From NCBI GenBank assembly GCA_920105625.2, contig OV050030.1, forward strand, positions 241,459,889 through 241,523,888: DNA of 64,000 nt. Direction: 5' to 3'. Numbering within the stretch: position 1 is the first letter of the stretch; each line of letters starts with the position of its first letter. A program made the position numbers and the translations under genes. This DNA is from Clusia tigrina. Lineage: Eukaryota > Arthropoda > Insecta > Diptera > Clusiidae. The notes beneath the pieces were generated by a model. That model saw nothing but the letters and a program-made list of their open reading frames with translations. It was not told where the DNA came from and did not search any database. Below, piece after piece: positions 44,494-57,460 of this stretch.

Positions 44494-47400
44494 AAAACTT
44501 GAAATTTTGTAACAATAAAGTACTCGAGCCTCTTGTCAATTTAAGCTATTGCTCAAAGCCATGATACCCTTGATTCCCAAATCAAACACAGATAAAACTT
44601 CAAATGGCCCTAACTTCTATACGGTACGTCCTACACCTATCAAAGTTTGCAACATACAAATGCTTGTAACTTTTTACAGGAGCGTCATAAAACCTTGAAA
44701 TTTTGTAACAATAAAGTACTCGAGCCTCTTGTCAATTTAAGCTATCGCTCATAGCTATGCTACCCTTGAGTCCCAAATCAAACACGGATAAAACTTCAAA
44801 TGGCCCTAACTTCTATACGGTACGTCCTACACCTATCAAAGTTTGCAACATACAAATGCTTGTAACTTTTTACTGGAGCGTCATAAAACCTTGAAATTTT
44901 GTAACAATAAAGTACTCGAGCCTCTTGTCAATTTAAGCTATCGCTCAAAGCTACGCCACCCTTGAGTACCAAATCAAACACTGATAAAACTTCAAATGGC
45001 CCTAACTTCTATACGGTACGTCCTACACCTATGAAAGTTTGCAACATACAAATGCTTGTAACTTTTTACTGGAGCGTCATAAAACCTTGAAATTTTGTAA
45101 CAATAAAGTACTCGAGCCTCTTGTCAATTTAAGCTATTGCTCAAAGCTATGCTACCCTTGAGTCCCAAATCAAACACAGATAAAACTTCAAATGGCCCTA
45201 ACTTCTATACGGTACGTCCTACACCTATCAAAGTTTGCAACATACAAATGCTTGTAACTTTTTACAGAAGCGTCATAAAACCTTGAAATTTTGTAACAAT
45301 AAAGTACTCGAGCCTCTTGTCAATTTAAGCTATCGCTCAAAGCTATACTACCCTTGAGTCCCAAATCAAACACTGATAAAACTTCAAATGGCCCTAACTT
45401 ATATACGGTACGTCCTACACTTACCAAAGTTTGCAACATACAAATGCTTGTAACTTTTTACTGGAGCGTCATAAAACCTTGAAATTTTGCAACAATAAAG
45501 TACTCGAGCCTCTTGTTAATTTAAGATATCGCTCATAGCTATGCTACCCTTGAGTCCCAAATCAAACACTGATAAAACTTCAAATGGCCCTAACTTCTAT
45601 ACGGTACATCCTACACCTATCAAAGTTTCCAACATACAAATGCTTGTAACTTTTTACTGGAGCGTCATAACACCTTGAAATTTTGTAACAATAAAGTACT
45701 CGAGCCTCTTGTCAATTTAAGATATCGCTCATACCTATGATACCCTTGAGTCCCAAATCAAACACTGATAAAACTTCAAATGCCCCTAACTTCTATACGG
45801 TACGTCCTACACCTATCAAAGTTTGCAACATGCAAATGCTTGTAACTTTTTACTGGAGCGTCATAAAACCTTGAAATTTTGTAACAATAAAGTACTCGAG
45901 CCTCTTGTCAATTTAAGCTATCGCTCAAAGCTACGCTACCCTTGAGTCCCAAATCAAACACTGATAAAACTTCAAATGGTCCTAACTTCTATACGGTACG
46001 TCCTACACCTATCAAAGTTTGCAACATACAAATGCTTGTACCTTTTTACTGGAGCGTCATAAAACCTTGAAATTTTGTAACAATAAAGTACTCGAGTCTC
46101 TTGTCAATTTAAGCTATCGCTCAAAGCTATGCTATCCTTGAGTCCCAAATCAAACACAGATAAAACTTCAAATGGCCTTAATTTCTATACGGTACGTCCT
46201 ACACCTATCAAAGTTTGCAACATACAAATGCTTGTATCTTTTTACTGGAGCGTCATAAAACTTGAAATTTTGTAACAATAAAGTACTCGAGCCTCTTGTC
46301 AATTTAAGCTATTGCTCAAAACTATGATACCCTTGATTCCCAAATCAAACACAGATAAAACTTCAAATGGCCCTAACTTCTATACGGTACGTCCTACACC
46401 TATCAAAGTTTGCAACATACAAATGCTTGTAACTTTTTACAGGAGCGTCATAAAACCTTGAAATTTTGTAACAATAAAGTACTCGAGCCTCTTGTCAATT
46501 TAAGCTATCGCTCAAAGCTATGCTACCCTTGAGTCCCAAATCAAACACGGATAAAACTTCAAATGGCCCTAACTTCTATACGGTACGTCCTACACCTACC
46601 AAAGTTTGCAACATACAAATGCTTGTAACTTTTTACTGGAGCGTCATAAAACCTTGAAATTTTGTAACAATAAAGTACTCGAGCCTCTTGTCAATTTAAG
46701 ATATCGCTCATAGCTATGCTACCCTTGAGTCCCAAATCAAACACTGATAAAACTTCAAATGGCCCTAACTTATATACGGTACGTCCTACACCTATCAAAG
46801 TTTGCAACATACAAATGCTTGTAACTTTTTACTGGAGCGTCATAAAACCTTGAAATTTTGTAACAATAAAGTACTCGAGCCTCTTGTTAATTTAAGATAT
46901 CGCTCATAGCTATGCTACCCTTGAGTCCCAAATCAAACACTGATAAAACTTCAAATGGCCCTAACTTCTATACGGTACATCCTACACCTATCAAAGTTTG
47001 CAACATACAAATGCTTGTAACTTTTTACTGGAGCGTCATAACACCTTGAAATTTTGTAACAATAAAGTACTCGAGCCTCTTGTCAATTTAAGATATCGCT
47101 CATACCTATGATACCCTTGAGTCCCAAATCAAACACTGATAAAACTTCAAATGCCCCTAACTTCTATACGGTACGTCCTACACCTATCAAAGTTTGCAAC
47201 ATACAAATGCTTGTAACTTTTTACTGGAGCGTCATAAAACCTTGAAATTTTGTAACAATAAAGTACTCGAGCCTCTTGTTAATTTAAGATATCGCTCATA
47301 GCTATGCTATCCTTGAGTCCCAAATCAAACACTGATAAAACTTCAAATGGCCCTAACTTCTATACGGTACATCCTACACCTATCAAAGTATCCAACATAC

Positions 47401-48019
47401 AAATGCTTGTAACTTTTTACTGGAGCGTCATAACACCTTGAAATTTTGTAAGAATAAAGTACTCGAGCCTCTTGTCAATTTAAGATATCGCTCATACCTA
47501 TGATACCCTTGAGTCCCAAATCAAACACTGATAAAACTTCAAATGCCCCTAACTTCTATACGGTACGTCCTACACCTATCAAAGTTTGCAACATGCAAAT
47601 GCTTGTAACTTTTTACTGGAGCGTCATAAAACCTTGAAATTTTGTAACAATAAAGTACTCGAGCCTCTTGTCAATTTAAGCTATCGCTCAAAGCTACGCT
47701 ACCCTTGAGTCCCAAAAAAAACACTGATAAAACTTCAAATGGTCCTAACTTCTATACGGTACGTCCTACACCTATCAAAGTTTGCAACATACAAATGCTT
47801 GTAACTTTTTACTGGAGCGTCATAAAACCTTGAAATTTTGTAACAATAAAGTACTCGAGTCTCTTGTCAATTTAAGCTATCGCTCAAAGCTATGCTACCC
47901 TTGAGTCCCAAATCAAACACAGATAAAACTTCAAATGGCCTTAATTTCTATACGGTACGTCCTACACCTATCAAAGTTTGCAACATACAAATGCTTGTAT
48001 CTTTTTACTGGAGCGTCAT
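44494..48019. repeat. Array B 9-monomer HOR, two tandem units of 1763 bp
   Basis: The one-base-short AAAACTTGAAA monomer occurs at 44494, 46257 and 48020, so each unit is 9 x 196 minus 1. The order inside is shared: GATTCCC monomer, CACGG monomer, AGATATCGCTCATAGC, ATAACACC, ATGCCCC and GTCTCTTG monomers. The second unit lacks the CGCCACCC and AGAAG members seen in the first and carries a repeated AGATATC/ATAACACC pair instead. Confidence 0.8.
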
Positions 48020-51000
48020 AAAACTTGAAATTTTGTAACAATAAAGTACTCGAGCCTCTTGTCAATTTAAGCTATTGCTCAAAGCTATGATACCCTTGAT
48101 TCCCAAATCAAACACAGATAAAACTTCAAATGGCCCTAACTTCTATACGGTACATCCTACACCTATCAAAGTTTGCAACATACAAATGCTTGTAGCTTTT
48201 TACAGGAGCGTCATAAAACCTTGAAATTTTGTAACAATAAAGTACTCGAGCCTCTTGTCAATTTAAGATATCGCTCATAGCTATGCTATCCTTGAGTCCC
48301 AAATCAAACACTGATAAAACTTCAAATGGCCCTAACTTCTATACGGTACATCCTACACCTATCAAAGTTTCCAACATACAAATGCTTGTAACTTTTTACT
48401 GGAGCGTCATAACACCTTGAAATTTTGTAAGAATAAAGTACTCGAGCCTCTTGTCAATTTAAGATATCGCTCATACCTATGATACCCTTGAGTCCCAAAT
48501 CAAACACTGATAAAACTTCAAATGCCCCTAACTTCTATACGGTACGTCCTACACCTATCAAAGTTTGCAACATGCAAATGCTTGTAACTTTTTACTGGAG
48601 CGTCATAAAACCTTGAAATTTTGTAACAATAAAGTACTCGAGCCTCTTGTCAATTTAAGCTATCGCTCAAAGCTACGCTACCCTTGAGTCCCAAATAAAA
48701 CACTGATAAAACTTCAAATGGTCCTAACTTCTATACGGTACGTCCTACACCTATCAAAGTTTGCAACATACAAATGCTTGTAACTTTTTACTGGAGCGTC
48801 ATAAAACCTTGAAATTTTGTAACAATAAAGTACTCGAGTCTCTTGTCAATTTAAGCTATCGCTCAAAGCTATGCTACCCTTGAGTCCCAAATCAAACACA
48901 GATAAAACTTCAAATGGCCTTAATTTCTATACGGTACGTCCTACACCTATCAAAGTTTCCAACATACAAATGCTTGTATCTTTTTACTGGAGCGTCATAA
49001 AACTTGAAATTTTGTAACAATAAAGTACTCGAGCCTCTTGTCAATTTAAGCTATTGCTCAAAGCTATGATACCCTTGATTCCCAAATCAAACACAGATAA
49101 AACTTCAAATGGCCCTAACTTCTATACGGTACGTCCTACACCTATCAAAGTTTGCAACATACAAATGCTTGTAACTTTTTACAGGAGCGTCATAAAACCT
49201 TGAAATTTTGTAACAATAAAGTACTCGTGCCTCTTGTCAATTTAAGCTATTGCTCAAAGCTATGCTACCCTTGAGTCCCAAATCAAACACAGATAAAACT
49301 TCAAATGGCCCTAACTTCTATACGGTACGTCCTACACCTATCAAAGTTTGCAACATACAAATGCTTGTAACTTTTTACAGAAGCGTCATAAAACCTTGAA
49401 ATTTTGTAACAATAAAGTACTCGAGCCTCTTGTCAATTTAAGCTATCGCTCAAAGCTATACTACCCTTGAGTCCCAAATCAAACACTGATAAAACTTCAA
49501 ATGGCCCTAACTTCTATACGGTACGTCCTACACCTACCAAAGTTTGCAACATACAAATGCTTGTAACTTTTTACTGGAGCGTCATAAAACCTTGAAATTT
49601 TGTAACAATAAAGTACTCGAGCCTCTTGTTAATTTAAGATATCGCTCATAGCTATGCTACCCTTGAGTCCCAAATCAAACACTGATAAAACTTCAAATGG
49701 CCCTAACTTCTATACGGTACATCCTACACCTATCAAAGTTTCCAACATACAAATGCTTGTAACTTTTTACTGGAGCGTCATAACACCTTGAAATTTTGTA
49801 ACAATAAAGTACTCGAGCCTCTTGTCAATTTAAGATATCGCTCATACCTATGATACCCTTGAGTCCCAAATCAAACACTGATAAAACTTCAAATGCCCCT
49901 AACTTCTATACGGGACGTCCTACACCTATCAAAGTTTGCAACATGCAAATGCTTGTAACTTTTTACTGGAGCGTCATAAAACCTTGAAATTTTGTAACAA
50001 TAACGTACTCGAGCCTCTTGTCAATTTAAGCTATCGCTCAAAGCTACGCTACCCTTGAGTCCCAAATCAAACACTGATAAAACTTCAAATGGTCCTAACT
50101 TCTATACGGTACGTCCTACACCTATCAAAGTTTGCAACATACAAATGCTTGTAACTTTTTACTGGAGCGTCATAAAACCTTGAAATTTTGTAACAATAAA
50201 GTACTCGAGTCTCTTGTCAATTTAAGCTATCGCTCAAAGCTATGCTATCCTTGAGTCCCAAATCAAACACAGATAAAACTTCAAATGGCCTTAATTTCTA
50301 TACGGTACGTCCTACACCTATCAAAGTTTGCAACATACAAATGCTTGTATCTTTTTACTGGAGCGTCATAAAACTTGAAATTTTGTAACAATAAAGTACT
50401 CGAGCCTCTTGTCAATTTAAGCTATTGCTCAAAGCTATGATACCCTTGATTCCCAAATCAAACACAGATAAAACTTCAAATGGCCCTAACTTCTATACGG
50501 TATGTCCTACACCTATCAAAGTTTGCAACATACAAATGCTTGTAACTTTTTACAGGAGCGTCATAAAACCTTGAAATTTTGTAACAATAAAGTACTCGAG
50601 CCTCTTGTCAATTTAAGCTATCGCTCAAAGCTATGCTACCCTTGAGTCCCAAATCAAACACGGATAAAACTTCAAATGGCCCTAACTTCTATACGGTACG
50701 TCCTACACCTACCAAAGTTTGCAACATACAAATGCTTGTAACTTTTTACTGGAGCGTCATAAAACCTTGAAATTTTGTAACAATAAAGTACTCGAGTCTC
50801 TTGTCAATTTAAGCTATCGCTCAAAGCTATGCTACCCTTGAGTCCCAAATCAAACACAGATAAAACTTCAAATGGCCTTAATTTCTATACGGTACGTCCT
50901 ACACCTATCAAAGTTTGCAACATACAAATGCTTGTATCTTTTTACTGGAGCGTCATAAAACTTGAAATTTTGTAACAATAAAGTACTCGAGCCTCTTGTC

Positions 51001-54000
51001 AATTTAAGCTATTGCTCAAAGCTATGATACCCTTGATTCCCAAATCAAACACAGATAAAACTTCAAATGGCCCTAACTTCTATACGGTACGTCCTACACC
51101 TATCAAAGTTTGCAACATACAAATGCTTGTAACTTTTTACAGGAGCGTCATAAAACCTTGAAATTTTGTAACAATAAAGTACTCGAGCCTCTTGTCAATT
51201 TAAGCTATCGCTCAAAGCTATGCTACCCTTGAGTCCCAAATCAAACACGGATAAAACTTCAAATGGCCCTAACTTCTATACGGTACGTCCTACACCTACC
51301 AAAGTTTGCAACATACAAATGCTTGTAACTTTTTACTGGAGCGTCGTAAAACCTTGAAATTTTGTAACAATAAAGTACTCGAGCCTCTTGTCAATTTAAG
51401 ATATCGCTCATAGCTATGCTACCCTTGAGTCCCAAATCAAACACTGATAAAACTTCAAATGGCCCTAACTTATATACGGTTCGTCCTACACCTATCAAAG
51501 TTTGCAACATACAAATGCTTGTAACTTTTTACTGGAGCGTCATAAAACCTTGAAATTTTGTAACAATAAAGTACTCGAGCCTCTTGTTAATTTAAGATAT
51601 CGCTCATAGCTATGCTACCCTTGAGTCCCAAATCAAACACTGATAAAACTTCAAATGGCCCTAACTTCTATACGGTACATCCTACACCTATCAAAGTTTG
51701 CAACATACAAATGCTTGTAACTTTTTACTGGAGCGTCATAACACCTTGAAATTTTGTAACAATAAAGTACTCGAGCCTCTTGTAAATTTAAGATATCGCT
51801 CATACCTATGATACCCTTGAGTCCCAAATCAAACACTGATAAAACTTCAAATGCCCCTAACTTATATACGGTACGTCCTACACCTATCAAAGTTTGCAAC
51901 ATACAAATGCTTGTAACTTTTTACTGGAGCGTCATAAAACCTTGAAATTTTGTAACAATAAAGTACTCGAGCCTCTTGTCAATTTAAGCTATCGCTCAAA
52001 GCTACGCTACCCGTGAGTCCCAAATCAAACACTAATAAAACTTCAAATGGTCCTAACTTCTATACGGTACGTCCTACACCTATCAAAGTTTGCAACATAC
52101 AAATGCTTGTAACTTTTTACTGGAGCGTCATAAAACCTTGAAATTTTGTAACAATAAAGTACTCGAGCCTCTTGTCAATTTAAGCTATCGCTCAAAGCTA
52201 TGCTACCCTTGAGTTCCAAATCAAACACAGATAAAACTTCAAATAGCCTTAATTTCTATACGGTACGTCCTACACCTATCAAAGTTTGCAACATGCAAAT
52301 GCTTGTATCATTTTACTGGAGCGTCATAAAACCTTGAAATTTTGTAACAATCAAGTACTCGAGCCTCTTGTCAATTTAAGCTATCGCTCAAAGCTACGCT
52401 ACCCTTGAGTCCCAAATCAAACACTGATAAAACTTCAAATGGTCCTAACTTCTATACGGTACGTCCTATACCTATCAAAGTTTGCAACATACAAATGCTT
52501 GTAACTTTTTACTGGACCGTCATAAAACCTTGAAATTTTGTAACAATAAAGTACTCGAGCCTCTTGGCAATTTAAGCTATCGCTCAAAGCTATGCTACCC
52601 TTTAGTCCCAAATCCAACACTGATAAAACTTCAAATGGTCCTAACTTCTATTTGGTGCATCCTTCACCTATCAAAATTTGCAACATACAAATGCTTGTAT
52701 CTTTTTACTGGAGCGTCATACAATTTGAAATTTTGTAACAATAAAGTTTTCGAGCCTCTTGTCAATTTAAGCTATCGCTCAAAGCTATGCTACCCTTGAT
52801 TCCCAAATCAAACACTGATAAAACTTCAAATGGCCCTAACTTCTATACGGTACGTACTACACCTATAAAAGTTTGCAACATACAAATGCTTGTAACTTTT
52901 TACTGGACCGTCATAGAACCTTGAAATTTTGTAACAATAAAGTACTCGAGCCTCTTGGCAATTTAAGCTATCGCTCAAAGCTATGCTAGCCTTTAGTCCC
53001 AAATCTAACACTGATAAAACTTCAAATGGTCCTAACTTCTATTTGGTTCATCCTACACCTATCAAAATTTGCAACATACAAATGCTTGTAACTTTTTACT
53101 GGAGCGTCATAAAACCTTGAAATTTTGTAACAATAAAGTACTCGAGCCTCTTGTCAATTTAAGCTATCGCTCCAAGCTACGCTACCCTTGAGTCCCAAAT
53201 CAAACACTGATAAAACTTCAAATGGCCCTAACTTCTATACGGTACGTCCTACACCTATCAAAGTTTGCAACATACAAATGCTTCTAACTTTTTACTGGAG
53301 CGTCATAAAACCTTGAAATTTTGTAACAATAAAGTACTCGAGCCTCTTGTCAATTTAAGCTATCGCTCAAAACTATGCTACCCTTGAGTCCCAAATCAAA
53401 CACAGATAAAACTTCAAATGGCCCTAATTTCTATACGGTACGTCCTACACCTATCAAAGTTTGCAACATACAAATGCTTGTATCATTTTACTGGAGCGTC
53501 ATAAAACCTTGAAATTTTGTAGCAATCAAGTACTCGAGCCTCTTTTCAATTTAAGCTATCGCTCAAAGCTACGCTACCGTTGAGTCCCAAATCAACCACT
53601 GATAAAACTAAAAAATGGCCCTAACTTCTATACGGTACGTCCTACACCTATCAAAGTTTGCAACATACAAATGCTTGTAACTTTTTACTGGACCGTCATA
53701 AAACCTTGAAATTTTGTAACAATAAAGTACTCGAGCCTCTTGGCAATTTAAGCTATTGCTCAAAGCTATGCTACCCTTTAGTCCCAAATCCAACACTGAT
53801 AAAACTTCAAATGGTCCTAACTTCTATTTGGTGCATCCTACACCTATCAAAATTTGCAACATACAAATGCTTGTAACATTTTACTGGACCGTCATAAAAC
53901 CTTGAAATTTTGTAACAATAAAGTACTCGAGCCTCTTGTCAATTTAAGCTATCGCTCAAAGCTACGCTACCCTTGAAGCCCAAATCAAACACTGATAAAA

Positions 54001-54287
54001 CTTCAAATGGTCCTAACTTCTATACGGTACGTCCTACACCTATCAAAGTTTGCAACATACAAATGCTTGTAACTTTTTACTGGAGCGTCATAAAACCTTG
54101 AAATTTTGTAACAATAAAGTACTCGAGTCTCTTGTCAATTTAAGCTATCGCTCAAAGCTATGCTACCCTTGAGTCCCAAATCAAACACAGATAAAACTTC
54201 AAATGGCCTTAATTTCTATACGGTACGTCCTACAGCTATCAAAGTTTGCAACATACAAATGCTTGTATCTTTTTACTGGAGCGTCAT
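48020..54287. repeat. Array B variable HOR units of 5, 7, 3 and 17 monomers
   Basis: The same marker monomer recurs at 48020, 48999, 50370, 50957 and 54288. Intervals are 979, 1371, 587 and 3331 bp, each an exact multiple of 196 minus one. These are deletion and insertion derivatives of the 9-monomer unit. Confidence 0.8.
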
Positions 54288-57200
54288 AAAACTTGAAATT
54301 TTGTAACAATAAAGTACTCGAGCCTCTTGTCAATTTAAGCTATTGCTCAAAGCTATTATACCCTTGATTCCCAAATCAAACACAGATAAAACTTCAAATG
54401 GCCCTAACTTCTATACGGTACGTCCTACACCTATCAAAGTTTGCAACATACAAATGCTTGTAACTTTTTACAGGAGCGTCATAACACCTTGAAATTTTGT
54501 AACAATAAAGTACTCGAGCCTCTTGTCAATTTAAGCTATCGGTCAAAGCTATGCTACCCTTGAGTCCCAAATCAAACACGGATAAAACTTCAAATGGCCC
54601 TAACTTCTATACGGTACGTCCTACACCTATCAAAGCTTGCAACATACAAATGCTTGTATATTTTTACTGGAGCGTCATAAAACCTTGCAATTTTGTAAAA
54701 TAAAGTACTCGAGCCTCTTGTCAATTTAAGCTATCGATTAAAGCTATACTACCCTTGGTATCCCAAATCAAACACTGATAAAACTTCAAATGGCCCTAAC
54801 TTCTATACGGTACGTCCTACACCTACCAAAGTTTGCAACATACAAATGCTTGTAACTTTTTACTGGAGCGTCATAAAACCTTGAAATTTTGTAACAATAA
54901 AGTACTCGAGCCTCTTGTCAATTTAAGATATCGCTCATAGCTATGCTACCCTTGAGTCCCAAATCAAACACTGATAAAACTTCAAATGGCCCTAACTTAT
55001 ATACGGTACGTCCTACACCTATCAAAGTTTGCAACATACAAATGCTTGTAACTTTTTACTGGAGCGTCATAAAACCTTGAAATTTTGTAACAATAAAGTA
55101 CTCGAGCCTCTTGTTAATTTAAGATATCGCTCATAGCTATGCTACCCTTGAGTCCCAAATCAAACACTGATAAAACTTCAAATGGCCCTAACTTCTATAC
55201 GGTACATCCTACACCTATCAAAGTTTGCAACATACAAATGCTTGTAACTTTTTACTGGAGCGTCATAACACCTTGAAATTTTGTAACAATAAAGTACTCG
55301 AGCCTCTTGTCAATTTAAGATATCGCTCATACCTATGATACCCTTGAGTCCCAAATCAAACACTGATAAAACTTCAAATGCCCCTAACTTCTATACGGTA
55401 CGTCCTACACCTATCAAAGTTTGCAACATACAAATGCTTGTAACTTTTTACTGGAGCGTCATAAAACCTTGAAATTTTGTAACAATAAAGTACTCGAGCC
55501 TCTTGTCAATTTAAGCTATCGCTCAAAGCTACGCTACCCTTGAGTCCCAAATCAAACACTGATAAAACTTCAAATGGTCCTAACTTCTATACGGTACGTC
55601 CTACACCTATCAAAGTTTGCAACATACATATGCTTGTAACTTTTTACTGGAGCGTCATAAAACCTTGAAATTTTGTAACAATAAAGTACTCGAGCCTCTT
55701 GTCAATTTAAGCTATCGCTCAAAGCTATGCTACCCTTGAGTTCCAAATCAAACACAGATAAAACTTCAAATGGCCTTAATTTCTATACGGTACGTCCTAC
55801 ACCTATCAAAGTTTGCAACATACAAATGCTTGTATCATTTTACTGGAGCGTCATAAAACCTTGAAATTTTGTAACAATCAAGTACTCGAGCCTCTTGTCA
55901 ATTTAAGCTATCGCTCAAAGCTACGCTACCCTTGAGTCCCAAATCAAACACTGATAAAACTTCAAATGGTCCTAACTTCTATACGGTACGTCCTATACCT
56001 ATCAAAGTTTGCAACATACAAAGGCTTGTAACTTTTTACTGGACCGTCATAAAACCTTGAAATTTTGTAACAATAAAGTACTCGAGCCTCTTGGCAATTT
56101 AAGCTATCGCTCAAAGCTATGCTACCCTTTAGTCCCAAATCCAACACTGATAAAACTTCAAATGGTCCTATTTTCTATTTGGTGCATCCTTCACCTATCA
56201 AAATTTGCAACATACAAATGCTTGTATCTTTTTACTGGAGCGTCATACAATTTGAAATTTTGTAACAATAAAGTTTTCGAGCCTCTTGTCAATTTAAGCT
56301 ATCGCTCAAAGCTATGCTACCCTTGATTCCCAAATCAAACACTGATAAAACTTCAAATGGCCCTAACTTCTATACGGTACGTACTACACCTATAAAAGTT
56401 TGCAACATACAAATGCTTGTAACTTTTTACTGGAGCGTCATAAAACCTTGAAATTTTGTAACAATAAAGTACTCGAGCCTCTTGGCAATTTAAGCTATCG
56501 CTCAAAGCTATGCTAGCCTTTAGTCCCAAATCTAACACTGATAAAACTTCAAATGGTCCTAACTTCTATTTGGTTCATCCTACACCTATCAAAATTTGCA
56601 ACATACAAATGCTTGTAACTTTTTACTGGAGCGTCATAAAACCTTGAAATTTTGTAACAATAAAGTACTCGAGCCTCTTGTCAATTTAAGCTATCGCTCA
56701 AAGCTACGCTACCCTTGAGTCCCAAATCAAACACTGATAAAACTTCAAATGGCCCTAACTTCTATACGGTACGTCCTACACCTATCAAAGTTTGCAACAT
56801 ACAAATGCTTGTAACTTTTTACTGGAGCGTCATAAAACCTTGAAATTTTGTAACAATAAAGTACTCGAGCCTCTTGTCAATTTAAGCTATCGCTCAAAGC
56901 TATGCTACCCTTGAGTCCCAAATCAAACACAGATAAAACTTCAAATGGCCCTAATTTCTATACGGTACGTCCTACACCTATCAAAGTTTGCAACATACAA
57001 ATGCTTGTATCATTTTACTGGAGCGTCATAAAACCTTGAAATTTTGTAGCAATCAAGTACTCGAGCCTCTTTTCAATTTAAGCTATCGCTCAAAGCTACG
57101 CTACCGTTGAGTCCCAAATCAACCACTGATAAAACTAAAAAATGGCCCTAACTTCTATACGGTACGTCCTACACCTATCAAAGTTTGCAACATACAAATG

Positions 57201-57460
57201 CTTGTAACTTTTTACTGGACCGTCATAAAACCTTGAAATTTTGTAACAATAAAGTACTCGAGCCTCTTGGCAATTTAAGCTTTTGCTCAAAGCTATGCTA
57301 CCCTTTAGTCCCAAATCCAACACTGATAAAACTTCAAATGGTCCTAACTTCTATTTGGTGCATCCTACACCTATCAAAATTTGCAACATACAAATGCTTG
57401 TAACTTTTTACTGGACCGTCATAAAACCTTGAAATTTTGTAACAATAAAGTACTCGAGCC
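51290..57460. repeat. 2.6-kb segment present twice, offset 3527 bp
   Basis: The stretch from about 51.29 to 53.93 kb recurs at about 54.82 to 57.46 kb. Landmarks at 52435, 52482, 52826 and 53608 recur at exactly +3527 (18 monomers). The copies differ by scattered substitutions, for example ACAAATG versus ACAAAGG near 56020. Limits are approximate. Confidence 0.8.
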
